Notes under the pieces: model-generated
What the model saw: only the letters and a program-made list of their open reading frames with translations
Database searches by the model: none
Told to the model about the DNA's origin: nothing
Translations under genes and position numbers: made by a program
From: Planctomycetota bacterium
GTDB lineage: Bacteria > Planctomycetota > UBA1135
NCBI GenBank assembly: GCA_027623585.1
Contig: JAQBVK010000035.1
Location: forward strand, 1-13,214
Direction of reading: 5' to 3'
DNA: 13,214 nt
Part shown: positions 6,564 to 13,214 of the stretch, piece after piece
How positions within the stretch are numbered: the first letter of the stretch is position 1
Layout: each line of letters opens with the position of its first letter

Positions 6564-8813
6564 TCAGCGTCGTAACGGCAGGTCCCGCACCCGCTCGCCG
6601 GTGGCGGCGAAGAGGGCGTTGGCCAGCGCGGGCGCCACCGGGGGGACGCCGGTTTCGCCGGCACCTGCGGACGGAGCATCGCTGTCCACCAGGTGAACGT
6701 GAATCTCGCGCGCATTCTCGGCGAAGCGCGCGATCGGGTAATCGTGGAAGTTCGACTGCTCGATCGCGCCGTTCTTGGCGGTGATCGCGCCGTAGCGGGC
6801 GAGACTGATGCCGAAGGCGACTGCGCCCTCCATCTGTGCGCGCACGCGATCGGGGTGCAGCGCCAGGCCGACGTCGGCGGCGATGTCCACGCGCGGGATC
6901 GTGATCGCTCCGCCTTTTTTCGCCTGCACTTCCATCACCACCGCCACGTAGCCGCAGAAGGAGCGGTGCACCGCGAGGCCGAGGCCGGCTCCCGCCTTAC
7001 GCTTTCGTTCCCAATCCGCAGCCTCCGCAGCGCGGTGCAACACCGCGAGCAGGCGGCCGGTATCGATCGGATGCGTCTCCAGCGATTCGCCGTAATTGGA
7101 GTAACGCATGCCTTCGGTGTTCGGATTCCAGTGACGCGGAGCGCCGATCAGCGCGCTTAGGTATTCGAGCGGATCGCGTCCCGCCGCGTGCGCGCATTCG
7201 TCGGCGAAGGACTGCACGCCGAAGGCGTGGAAGACGTTGCAGACCGAACGAAACCAGCCGATGCGCACGTGTCCGCGCGCTTCGCCGACTTCGGCGCGCA
7301 GATTGGGCAGGTCGAACGGCACGTCGGTGAATCCGAGCCCGAGTTCGCCGCCGCTGCCGAGCTTCGCGTTGGGATCGAAGGTGCTGCCGATCGGCGGGAA
7401 GGCGCTGCGCTGCAGCCACGCGCTCGGCATGCCATCGGCTGCGAGAGCGGCGCGGAAGCGCATCGCCGAAGCGGCGTGGTAGTAGCCGTGGCGGATCTCG
7501 TCTTCGCGCGTCCACTGCACCCGCACCGGCGCGCCGGTCTCGCGCGCGAGCAGCGCAGCTTCGACGACGTAATCGGGCTTGGACTTGCGGCCAAATCCTC
7601 CGCCGAGGAGCGTCACGTGCACCCGCACCTTGTCGCGCGGCATTCCGAGCGCGCTCGCGACTTCGTCCTGCGCGGCTTGAGGATTCTGCGTAGGCGCCCA
7701 GATCTCGCAGCCGTCCTCGACGATGCGCGCGACCGCGCACGGCGGCTCCATCGGAGCGTGCGCAAGGTGTGGGAGCGTGTATTCGGCTTCGACGATGGGT
7801 GCGTTCACGCCTTCGGCCACGCTGAAGGCGAGGTCCACGTCGCCGCGGTTGCGCGCGATGTCCCCCGGCTGGCGCACGGTTTCGAGCAGCGCTTCGCGGT
7901 AGTTGTCGGAGTCGTAACCCGCGTTCGGGCCGGAGGTCCACTCCAGTTTCAACTGATTGCGTCCTTGAATGGCCGACCAGGTGTCGCGCGCCACGACGGC
8001 AACGCCGCCGAGCGGACGGAAGGCCGGCGGCAAGGCGCCGTCCGGCATGCGCACGACCTGGGTGACGCCCTTGACCGCCCGCGCCGCGGAGTCGTCGTAT
8101 TCCTTCACTACGTCGCCGAGCACCGGCGGGCGCGCGATCACCGCGGTGAGCATGCCTTCCAGCCGAACGTCCGCTCCGAACTGTGCGCTGCCATCGAGCA
8201 ATCCGTCGAGGTCGGTGATCGGCGTGCCTTCTTTCCCGATCCAGCGCCATTCGGCGCGCGTCTTGAGAAGCACGTCTTCCTTGGCGGGCGCTTCGAGCTT
8301 GGCTGCATCGGCGGCGAGATCGCCGTATCCGAGCGAGCGGCCGCTCGCCGCGTGACGCACGAAGTGCTGCTCCCCGCGGCACTCTGCACGCGGCACGCCC
8401 CAACGCGCGGCGGCCGCGCTCTCCAATTGATGTCGCGCAGTCGCTCCGACGCGACGCAACTTCTCGAAGGACTCGCGCACGCTGCGCGAGCCGTCGGTGT
8501 TCTGCGAACCATAGCGACGGTCGCCGAGCGCCTGCTCGATACGCACCTGCGCCCAATCGGCTTCGAGCTCATCAGCGAGCGCCATCGGCAGCGCGGTGCG
8601 GATGCCGGTGCCCATCTCGGAGCGGTGCGCAATGATCGTGACGAGCCCATCGGCTCCGATCGTGAGGAAGAGATGGGCTTCCCAGTTCGCATCCTCGAAG
8701 TCTTCGGCCGTGAAGGCGCGCAAGGACGCGCCGGGCGCGAGCGAGGCGCCAAGCACGAAGCCGCCGGAGGCGGCGATGCGTTGAAGGAAGTCGCGGCGTG
8801 AGAGCGGATTCAC
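6564..8813 (-). CDS. Molybdenum hydroxylase large subunit, IorB-like, with Tat signal (749 aa)
   Basis: Molybdopterin-binding catalytic subunit of a xanthine oxidase-family enzyme of the two-subunit isoquinoline 1-oxidoreductase/aldehyde dehydrogenase type, which hydroxylates aldehydes or N-heterocycles with water as oxygen donor. The GTG at 8811-8813 is chosen because a strong GGAGG lies 7 bases upstream and because the protein then begins with a twin-arginine signal (SRRDFLQ at 5-11, then a hydrophobic stretch). Visible family motifs are MEPP at 355-358, the cofactor loop GGGFGRK at 404-410, the following QWTREDEIRHGYYH, and GAGETGVPP with the catalytic base Glu720. It overlaps the 2Fe-2S subunit gene by four bases (GTGA). 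The folded complex is expected in the periplasm or cell envelope. The true substrate cannot be read from sequence, so no gene symbol is given. An in-frame extension up to 8996 is an antiparallel/shadow reading of the small-subunit gene. Confidence 0.92.
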   Translation of the reverse strand: MNPLSRRDFLQRIAASGGFVLGASLAPGASLRAFTAEDFEDANWEAHLFLTIGADGLVTIIAHRSEMGTGIRTALPMALADELEADWAQVRIEQALGDRRYGSQNTDGSRSVRESFEKLRRVGATARHQLESAAAARWGVPRAECRGEQHFVRHAASGRSLGYGDLAADAAKLEAPAKEDVLLKTRAEWRWIGKEGTPITDLDGLLDGSAQFGADVRLEGMLTAVIARPPVLGDVVKEYDDSAARAVKGVTQVVRMPDGALPPAFRPLGGVAVVARDTWSAIQGRNQLKLEWTSGPNAGYDSDNYREALLETVRQPGDIARNRGDVDLAFSVAEGVNAPIVEAEYTLPHLAHAPMEPPCAVARIVEDGCEIWAPTQNPQAAQDEVASALGMPRDKVRVHVTLLGGGFGRKSKPDYVVEAALLARETGAPVRVQWTREDEIRHGYYHAASAMRFRAALAADGMPSAWLQRSAFPPIGSTFDPNAKLGSGGELGLGFTDVPFDLPNLRAEVGEARGHVRIGWFRSVCNVFHAFGVQSFADECAHAAGRDPLEYLSALIGAPRHWNPNTEGMRYSNYGESLETHPIDTGRLLAVLHRAAEAADWERKRKAGAGLGLAVHRSFCGYVAVVMEVQAKKGGAITIPRVDIAADVGLALHPDRVRAQMEGAVAFGISLARYGAITAKNGAIEQSNFHDYPIARFAENAREIHVHLVDSDAPSAGAGETGVPPVAPALANALFAATGERVRDLPLRR

Positions 8814-9286
8814 CGCGCTTCCTCCGCCGCCAGGTCCGCTGCAGCCGCATGAATCGCGGCGCGAATGCGCGGATAGGTTCCGCAGCGACACAGGTTGGCC
8901 GACATCCACGCGTCGAGGTCGGCGTCGCTCGGTCTCGGTTTGGCGGAGAGCAAGGCCGCAGCCTGCATGATCTGCCCGGCTTGGCAGAAGCCGCACTGCG
9001 GCACCGCGTGTTCACGCCACGCGCGTTGTAGCGGATGATCGCCGTCGGCGGAGAGGCCTTCGATGGTCGTGACTTCGCGTTTGCCGATCGCGGAAACCGG
9101 CAGCATGCATGCGCGCGCCGATTCCTTGCCATCGAGCAGCACCGTGCAAGTGCCGCACTGCGCCATGCCGCAGGCGTACTTGGTACCGGTGAGACCGAGC
9201 CGATCGCGCAAGACCCACAACAACGGGGTCTCCGGATCCAAATCCTCCACCGCGCGCTCCGTGCCGTTAATGCGCAGCGAGATCAT
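8810..9286 (-). CDS. Molybdenum hydroxylase 2Fe-2S subunit, IorA-like (158 aa)
   Basis: Electron-transfer subunit carrying two [2Fe-2S] clusters that pass electrons from the molybdenum centre to an acceptor. The plant-ferredoxin-like N-terminal cluster uses C39, C44, C47 and C60 (CGMAQCGTC). The C-terminal helical domain holds C98, C101, C133 and C135 (CGFC and CRC). All eight ligands are present and 158 residues is the usual length. The ATG at 9284-9286 has AGGA seven bases upstream, overlapping the stop codon of the DUF993 gene. The gene has no signal peptide of its own; since the large subunit has a Tat signal, it is probably exported as a pre-folded passenger in complex with it. No FAD subunit gene is adjacent, consistent with IorAB-type enzymes that hand electrons to a cytochrome or membrane acceptor. 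Confidence 0.93.
   Translation of the reverse strand: MISLRINGTERAVEDLDPETPLLWVLRDRLGLTGTKYACGMAQCGTCTVLLDGKESARACMLPVSAIGKREVTTIEGLSADGDHPLQRAWREHAVPQCGFCQAGQIMQAAALLSAKPRPSDADLDAWMSANLCRCGTYPRIRAAIHAAAADLAAEEAR
8821..8825 (-). promoter_or_regulatory. Shine-Dalgarno GGAGG for the molybdenum subunit
   Basis: On the minus strand GGAGG is followed by a 7-base spacer and then GTG at 8811-8813. It lies inside the 3' end of the small-subunit gene. It decides the start codon, which would otherwise be placed far upstream in a shadow frame. Confidence 0.8.
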
Positions 9287-9293
9287 GCGCGCA

Positions 9294-9297
9294 TCCT
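9294..9297 (-). promoter_or_regulatory. Shine-Dalgarno AGGA for the 2Fe-2S subunit
   Basis: AGGA overlaps the TAG stop of the DUF993 gene and sits 7 bases before the ATG at 9284-9286. The arrangement suggests reinitiation by ribosomes finishing the upstream gene. Confidence 0.6.
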
Positions 9298-10393
9298 AGC
9301 GCGCCTCGTCCATCCAATGAGCCAGGCGGGCCAGGGTCTCGTCGCCGGAAGCGATGCCGCAGGCGTAGGCGAGGCCCACGCACTTGTGATAGTGGAGGCG
9401 GTCCCGATTTCCTTCGAGCCCGCTGAAGAGGCGGTAGTCGGGTTGGCGGCCGCTCAACCAGGAAAGAAAGGCGAGCCCGGCCTTGTAGTCCCGCGTCGGC
9501 TCCTCGAAGACGTGGCGCCCGAGGACTTCGCAAGGCTCCATGATGCGCAGGAAAGTCGCGGCGTCACCCAGAACGAGCGCGTCGAGCGCGCGGCGTGCGG
9601 GAACGGCGATCACGTCGAGAATGCCGAGCAGCGCGTGGCTGAAGTCGCCGAGCGCCACCTTGCGTCCGCCGATCTCGGTCCAGCGCTCGACCCGCGGAGG
9701 GCCGGCAGGCGCAGGCCCTTCCGAATCTCCGCCCAGGATGGTGCGCGCGAAGTGGAAGTCGTCGCCGGTCAGCACGATCTGATCGCGCGGCAGGAGCTCG
9801 CGGCGGATATCCACTTCGCGCTCGGCGTCGAGCAGGGAAATCTTGCAGCCGCGCGCCACCTCCGGCGCCAGCGCCATCACGCGCGAGAAAGAGTCGCCGG
9901 GGAAGTAGCCGCGCAGCGACGGCAGGAACATCTCGCCGAGCCAGTGCACGAACACCGGCCCCTTCACCTGCTTGAAGATCGCGCCGTAGGCGTCGACGTA
10001 GGCGTCAGCGCTCGCGCCGTTCTGCGCGAACCACGGCATCGGCAGGATCACCGGGATGCCGCCGCATTGGGAGATGTAGGCGCACTGGTCCACCACCGCG
10101 TCCACCAGCGCGGCCGCACTGTCCGCTTGCGGGCGCTGATCCGTGCCCGCGCCGGCGCAGAAGCCGTTCTTCAGTTTGAGCGCGCCGCAGCGGGCGATCA
10201 GTTCGCGCGCCGTCAGCCAGCCGATCTCGAAGCGCTGTGCGGTGTCCATCGCTTCGGCCACGCCGAAACCCTGCTCATCGAGCCAGTGCCGCAACCCTAG
10301 CGTGACTTCCCAATCGAGCGCGGTATCGGATCCCGGCGCGAGCGCGACGTGCGCAGCGGCGTAGGCGAGTCGGACCGGCGTGGGACTATTCAT
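9296..10393 (-). CDS. DUF993 / dihydrodipicolinate synthase-like TIM-barrel protein (365 aa)
   Basis: I recognise this as a DUF993-type protein, often annotated as a dihydrodipicolinate synthase family protein. Members of that superfamily are class I aldolases or lyases acting on pyruvate-like 2-oxo acids through a lysine Schiff base. K184 in GCKISLLD is the best candidate for that lysine, placed on a beta-strand after a VFVHWLGEMF segment (147-156). Other features are ILPMPWF at 116-122 and ALGDFSHALLG at 247-257. No signal peptide or membrane segment is seen, so it should be cytosolic. The ATG at 10391-10393 overlaps the transporter stop codon as ATGA; there is no separate close ribosome binding site, so translation probably depends on coupling. 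Length is close to the usual 370-390 residues. The reaction and substrate of DUF993 proteins are not established, and the lysine assignment is by analogy. A reading of the same frame up to 11167 is a shadow of the transporter gene. Confidence 0.82.
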   Translation of the reverse strand: MNSPTPVRLAYAAAHVALAPGSDTALDWEVTLGLRHWLDEQGFGVAEAMDTAQRFEIGWLTARELIARCGALKLKNGFCAGAGTDQRPQADSAAALVDAVVDQCAYISQCGGIPVILPMPWFAQNGASADAYVDAYGAIFKQVKGPVFVHWLGEMFLPSLRGYFPGDSFSRVMALAPEVARGCKISLLDAEREVDIRRELLPRDQIVLTGDDFHFARTILGGDSEGPAPAGPPRVERWTEIGGRKVALGDFSHALLGILDVIAVPARRALDALVLGDAATFLRIMEPCEVLGRHVFEEPTRDYKAGLAFLSWLSGRQPDYRLFSGLEGNRDRLHYHKCVGLAYACGIASGDETLARLAHWMDEAR

Positions 10394-11637
10394 GCGATGG
10401 CCGCGATCCAGGACGGGAGTTGATCGCGCAGAAACAAGAACAGCGCGGCGCCGAGCACGACCAGCGCGCCGAGCAGGATCGCGCGTCCAGCGGCCGATCG
10501 CTCGCGCTTCAAGAAGCCGAAGTAAGCCAGCGGCAGCAGCGCGCCGCAAGCGATGGTGGTCGGCACCGCGAGATAGACCGCGTGGTCTGCCCACACGAAG
10601 GGCGCGAGCGCGCCTGGAATCGGGATCAAGGTGCACAAGCGGTGCGCGCGGCTGCCGTATTCGAAGCGGAAGACTTCCATCCCGACCAAGCCGCATACCA
10701 CCATGTGCAGCGTGATGGACGAGAGTGCCATCGCGAGCAAGCCGAAATCGAACAGCAGCCGGCCTGAAACGGGACCGATCACGCTGCCGAGCACCTGCGC
10801 GGTGGTGGAAATGGTCGCCTTCGGATCCACAACGACGCCATCGGCGTGCAGGGTGTTTGCGGTGGCGATCACCAGCAAGCTGGTCGCGAGCATGTACGGC
10901 ACGGCCATGCCGACGATGAGATCGAAACCGGCGAGCCCTTTCTGCTCTGCACCCCAGCCTCTCGCGCGCAGGCTGTAGGGGTAAAGGAACACCATGTTGA
11001 TGCCTACCGCCGCCGCTAGGCCGGCGAGCGCGATCTCGAAGCCGGACACGCCGTTTACGGCCTCCGGGAAGCGGAACGGAATGAAGCCGCGTGCGACGGC
11101 GCCCCAGTCCGTGCTGGTGTTGAGCACCACCCACGCGAGCGCGAGCACGATGCCCCACACGATCCACTTGAGTACGCGTTCATAGATGCGCACGAAGCGG
11201 GAATCCTTCCCATAAAGCAGCGACAGCCCGACCGCCCACACCAAAATCAACAGGCTGCCCCAGCCGGGGTGCAGTCCCGGCCGGCCGAGCACCTCGGCCG
11301 CGTCCACCAGTGCGTTGGCGCCGAGGTTGTACTGCGGGAAATGCCAGATCACCGAAGCCACCAGCGCGCCGCCCGCCCACGCCCAGGCGAAGCCGGCGCC
11401 GGCGTCTTCGCGCATCGCCTGCAGCGGCGCGCGCGCGTCGCCGAGCGAGAGCAGCGAGATACGCCGCAGCACCGCGACGCCGATCAAAATGGACACCGGC
11501 CCGACCCACAGCAGCTCGTAGCCGAAGAGCGCGCCGGCGAAAAGGCTGCTCGCCGCAGTGCCGCTGCCGAGGGTCAGCGCGCTTTGCAGGAAGCCGGGGC
11601 CGATCTCGCGCCAGTAGCTACGCCAGCGGCCGCTCAT
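10390..11637 (-). CDS. Divergent NRAMP-family transporter (415 aa)
   Basis: A polytopic inner-membrane protein of 415 residues with about eleven hydrophobic segments and the NRAMP-like opening GPGFLQSALTLGSG at 13-26. NRAMP proteins usually move Mn2+ or Fe2+ with protons through a LeuT-fold pore. Here the substrate residues are changed: the TM1 DPGN motif aligns with GSGT (24-27), removing both the Asp and the Asn, and the TM6 MPHN motif aligns with a YPYS stretch (219-222) without Met or His. Gly-Tyr at 39-40 followed by LLWV matches a subgroup of bacterial NRAMP-like proteins annotated only as divalent metal transporters. The ATG at 11635-11637 has GGAG 8 bases upstream and overlaps the preceding gene as ATGA; its stop overlaps the DUF993 start in the same way. 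The fold assignment is fairly secure but transport of a transition metal should not be assumed. The coupled neighbours suggest an organic or complexed substrate. Confidence 0.8.
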   Translation of the reverse strand: MSGRWRSYWREIGPGFLQSALTLGSGTAASSLFAGALFGYELLWVGPVSILIGVAVLRRISLLSLGDARAPLQAMREDAGAGFAWAWAGGALVASVIWHFPQYNLGANALVDAAEVLGRPGLHPGWGSLLILVWAVGLSLLYGKDSRFVRIYERVLKWIVWGIVLALAWVVLNTSTDWGAVARGFIPFRFPEAVNGVSGFEIALAGLAAAVGINMVFLYPYSLRARGWGAEQKGLAGFDLIVGMAVPYMLATSLLVIATANTLHADGVVVDPKATISTTAQVLGSVIGPVSGRLLFDFGLLAMALSSITLHMVVCGLVGMEVFRFEYGSRAHRLCTLIPIPGALAPFVWADHAVYLAVPTTIACGALLPLAYFGFLKRERSAAGRAILLGALVVLGAALFLFLRDQLPSWIAAIA

Positions 11638-13067
11638 GTGCGCGACTCCGGACGCAAGGCCTTCACGCGCGCGGCTTCAGGCCGCTCGCGATAGAAAGGA
11701 TCGAGCGGGAAACAGCCGCTGACCATGCCGTTGCGCGGGCCGGTGGTGCAATCGCTGAAGGTGCGACAGAGTCGACGGCGGTCGGCGGTCTGGCCTGCGA
11801 GCAGATCACGCGGGAGATCGGGATAGGAGAGCAGCATGCGGCCGAGACCGATCAGGTCCACGTGGCCCGCGCCGACCTCGTGTTGCGCGACCGGGCCGAG
11901 CCACTCTTGAAGATAGGTATAGCCGGTGCCGACGTAGATCAGTTCGGGGACCGCGGCCTTCGCGCGGCGGGCCGCGTCGAGGTGCCGGAACACCATCGCG
12001 AGCGGATCGGCCGGCGGGGAGTAGCCGTCGCTTGGCGGATAGGCCGCCGGGCGCTGAAGGTGGGGGTTCCAGTAGGGGGAGCCTAAGGTGAGGTTGATGG
12101 CCTCGACCCCGGCTTGGTGGAGCATGCGGAGCAGCTCGACGGGTTCTGAGGGGTCGAACCCATGTGGAAATTCGGCATGAATGCCGAATCCGTCTCGGTA
12201 GGGCCCGCGCAGAGCCATCGGCCGACCGACGCCGGTCGCCTCGTCTCTCTCGTAAGGGAGGGAGTCGGTCAGGGAGAGTCGCACGCCGACGCCAAGCCCA
12301 GGGCACTCCGAGCGAACCGCAGCGACCAACTGCAGCAGCAGCCGGGCGCGGTGCGCCAAGCTTCCGCCGTAGGGGCCAGAGCGCGAGCGGGCGGAGAGGA
12401 GTTCGTGCATCAGGTAGCCGTGGCAGGCCTTCAGATCCACGAAGTGGAAGCCGGCCTCCCACGCGAAGCGCGCGGCGGCCACGAATTGCTCGGCGATTCC
12501 TTCGAGTTCCGCGTCACTCAATAACGCCGGCCCCGCCTCGTGCGGGTACTTGCGCTCGAGCAGCGCATGGCGGAAGGCGGTGCGCGGCGCCAGCGGACCG
12601 TCGGGTCGCGCGAAGCGGCCGGAGTGCGTGAGCTGCAAGCCGACGACTTGCGAGTCCGGCGCATCTCCACGCGCCGCCGATCCCTCGCGCAGCGCGCCGA
12701 GTAGTTGCGCGAGGGAGCGCGCCGGATCCGAATCCGTTTCCATGCAGAGTTGATGCGGATTCGCGCGTCCGTCGCGGCGCACCGCGTAGGCTTCCCCGCC
12801 CCAAACCAGCGCAGCGCCCGACTCACCGAAGCGTCGCCAACGGCGCAGCGTCAGATCGGTCGGTCGGCCTTCGTCGTCGCCGTCCCAGCCTTCCATCGGG
12901 TGGCAAGCGAAGCGGTTGCCGAGCGTCTTGCCGAACAAGGGCAGCGGCTGCGCGAGCGGGCCGCCCACGCGCACCTCGTCGTCCGCGCAGAAACTGGGAT
13001 CGATTTCTGCGAGCCGCGCTCGGAATTCTTCGAGCGTCTTGAAGCGGCCGGGGGGGTCGTATTGCAC
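11634..13067 (-). CDS. Old Yellow Enzyme-like NADH:flavin oxidoreductase (477 aa)
   Basis: FMN-dependent TIM-barrel oxidoreductase of the OYE/2,4-dienoyl-CoA reductase superfamily, which usually reduces activated C=C bonds with NAD(P)H. Family signs are NRFACHPMEG at 51-60, QLTHSGRFARP at 145-155, the helix leading to CHGYLMHELLSA (215-226), GPYGGSLAHR at 231-240, and a phosphate-binding end DLIGLGRMLLSYPDLPRD (404-421). Two departures stand out. The usual His of the substrate-binding His/Asn or His/His pair is Lys213, with His216 in the second position. The four-Cys 4Fe-4S motif of dienoyl-CoA reductases is reduced to C440 and C452 in register plus C434 out of register. The C-terminal FAD/NAD domain of those reductases is absent. 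The GTG at 13065-13067 is fixed by an in-frame TGA two codons upstream and a GGAAGGA at 7 bases. The stop overlaps the transporter ATG. Substrate unknown; likely cytosolic. Confidence 0.88.
   Translation of the reverse strand: MQYDPPGRFKTLEEFRARLAEIDPSFCADDEVRVGGPLAQPLPLFGKTLGNRFACHPMEGWDGDDEGRPTDLTLRRWRRFGESGAALVWGGEAYAVRRDGRANPHQLCMETDSDPARSLAQLLGALREGSAARGDAPDSQVVGLQLTHSGRFARPDGPLAPRTAFRHALLERKYPHEAGPALLSDAELEGIAEQFVAAARFAWEAGFHFVDLKACHGYLMHELLSARSRSGPYGGSLAHRARLLLQLVAAVRSECPGLGVGVRLSLTDSLPYERDEATGVGRPMALRGPYRDGFGIHAEFPHGFDPSEPVELLRMLHQAGVEAINLTLGSPYWNPHLQRPAAYPPSDGYSPPADPLAMVFRHLDAARRAKAAVPELIYVGTGYTYLQEWLGPVAQHEVGAGHVDLIGLGRMLLSYPDLPRDLLAGQTADRRRLCRTFSDCTTGPRNGMVSGCFPLDPFYRERPEAARVKALRPESRT
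11646..11649 (-). promoter_or_regulatory. Shine-Dalgarno GGAG for the NRAMP-like gene
   Basis: GGAG on the minus strand is 8 bases before the ATG at 11635-11637 and lies within the last codons of the OYE-like gene. It supports this start together with the ATGA overlap. Confidence 0.55.
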
Positions 13068-13070
13068 TCT

Positions 13071-13214
13071 TCAGTCCTTCCGCTTGCCCCAGCCGAAGAC
13101 CATCGCCGTGCCTTTTGCGACGCGCATGCCGCCACGCACCGGCTTGAGCAGCCTGTCGAAGCCTTGGCGCACCCAACCCGGTCGCGGAGAAGGCGCCACG
13201 GTCGGCGGCGGCCC
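13071..13214 (-). CDS. 3' end of an unrecognised gene (runs off right edge)
   Basis: The minus-strand frame is open from base 13214 to a TGA at 13071-13073 and encodes 47 C-terminal residues. These have a proline-rich stretch at the window edge, then QGFDRLLKPVRGG, and a basic tail ending GWGKRKD. The stop lies 3 bases before the OYE-like GTG, in keeping with the tight spacing of the operon, and its last codons contain the ribosome binding site of that gene. I do not recognise the family. An open frame of this length is weak evidence in GC-rich DNA, so the call rests mainly on context. Confidence 0.45.
   Translation of the reverse strand, partial: GPPPTVAPSPRPGWVRQGFDRLLKPVRGGMRVAKGTAMVFGWGKRKD
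13075..13081 (-). promoter_or_regulatory. Shine-Dalgarno GGAAGGA for the OYE-like gene
   Basis: GGAAGGA lies 7 bases before the GTG at 13065-13067 and within the last codons of the partial upstream ORF. It supports a GTG start for the oxidoreductase. Confidence 0.7.

Noticed and set aside
5083..6696. Plus-strand ORF of 537 codons opposite FG-GAP gene 2
   Set aside because: Shadow frame with biased composition; the sense gene carries seven clear FG-GAP units.
6997..8556. 519-residue minus-strand ORF in another frame of the molybdenum subunit gene
   Set aside because: Arg/Ala/Ser-rich alternative frame without motifs, fully inside a well-identified gene.
7188..8801. Plus-strand ORF of 537 codons opposite the molybdenum subunit
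   Set aside because: Antisense to a gene with all xanthine oxidase-family motifs; no family features in the translation.
9035..10300. Plus-strand ORF of 421 codons opposite the 2Fe-2S and DUF993 genes
   Set aside because: It crosses two well-supported minus-strand genes and has no coherent domain.
9296..11167. 623-residue extension of the DUF993 frame into the transporter gene
   Set aside because: The extra N-terminal residues are an Arg/Ala-rich shadow of the membrane protein. The ATGA overlap at 10390-10393 gives the natural start.
1..13214. tRNA, rRNA, CRISPR array, insertion sequence, integrase or phage genes
   Set aside because: No cloverleaf-like sequences, regularly spaced direct repeats, transposase motifs or terminal inverted repeats were seen; nearly all bases are accounted for by the listed genes.

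Overview
The window is a strongly GC-rich bacterial segment in which every gene I can support lies on the minus strand, so transcription runs from high to low coordinates. Coding density is very high: most junctions are 4-base overlaps or gaps under 35 bases, and the only sizeable spacer is 155 bases (2396-2550). No RNA gene, mobile element, CRISPR array or phage gene was seen. Lineage is inferred, not proven. Two secreted seven-repeat FG-GAP proteins end in the same uncharacterised C-terminal module, a type I associate with marine Planctomycetota genomes. The OYE-like and NRAMP-like proteins also resemble subgroups I associate with Planctomycetota/Verrucomicrobiota. I favour an uncultured or little-studied planctomycete at moderate confidence.

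Layout in transcription order (right to left). (1) 13071-13214: the last 47 codons of an unrecognised gene cut by the window edge. (2) 11634-13067: an Old Yellow Enzyme-like flavin oxidoreductase. (3) 10390-11637: an NRAMP-fold transporter without the usual metal-binding motifs. (4) 9296-10393: a DUF993 protein related to dihydrodipicolinate synthase-type aldolases/lyases. Genes 2-3 and 3-4 each share an ATGA overlap, so the trio looks translationally coupled. (5) 8810-9286 and (6) 6564-8813: the 2Fe-2S subunit and the Tat-exported molybdenum subunit of an IorAB-type molybdenum hydroxylase, joined by a GTGA overlap with a strong Shine-Dalgarno. (7) 4915-6543: FG-GAP protein 2. (8) 2551-4884: MaeB-type malic enzyme with a phosphotransacetylase-like C-terminal domain. 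After the 155-base spacer come (9) 692-2395, FG-GAP protein 1, and (10) 1-657, the N-terminal 219 residues of a COG2509 FAD-dependent dehydrogenase cut by the left edge.

Genes 2-6 look like one transcription unit and may extend through genes 7 and 8. A tentative reading of genes 2-6 is a small catabolic cassette: uptake (NRAMP-like), flavin-dependent reduction (OYE-like), C-C cleavage of an oxo-acid-like intermediate (DUF993) and periplasmic oxidation of an aldehyde or N-heterocycle (IorAB-like). No substrate can be named from sequence alone. Malic enzyme is housekeeping carbon metabolism (malate to pyruvate plus NAD(P)H), and the FG-GAP proteins are predicted extracytoplasmic beta-propellers of unknown ligand. 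The most notable points are the coupled OYE/NRAMP/DUF993 trio with active-site substitutions in two members, and the C-terminal module shared by the two propellers.
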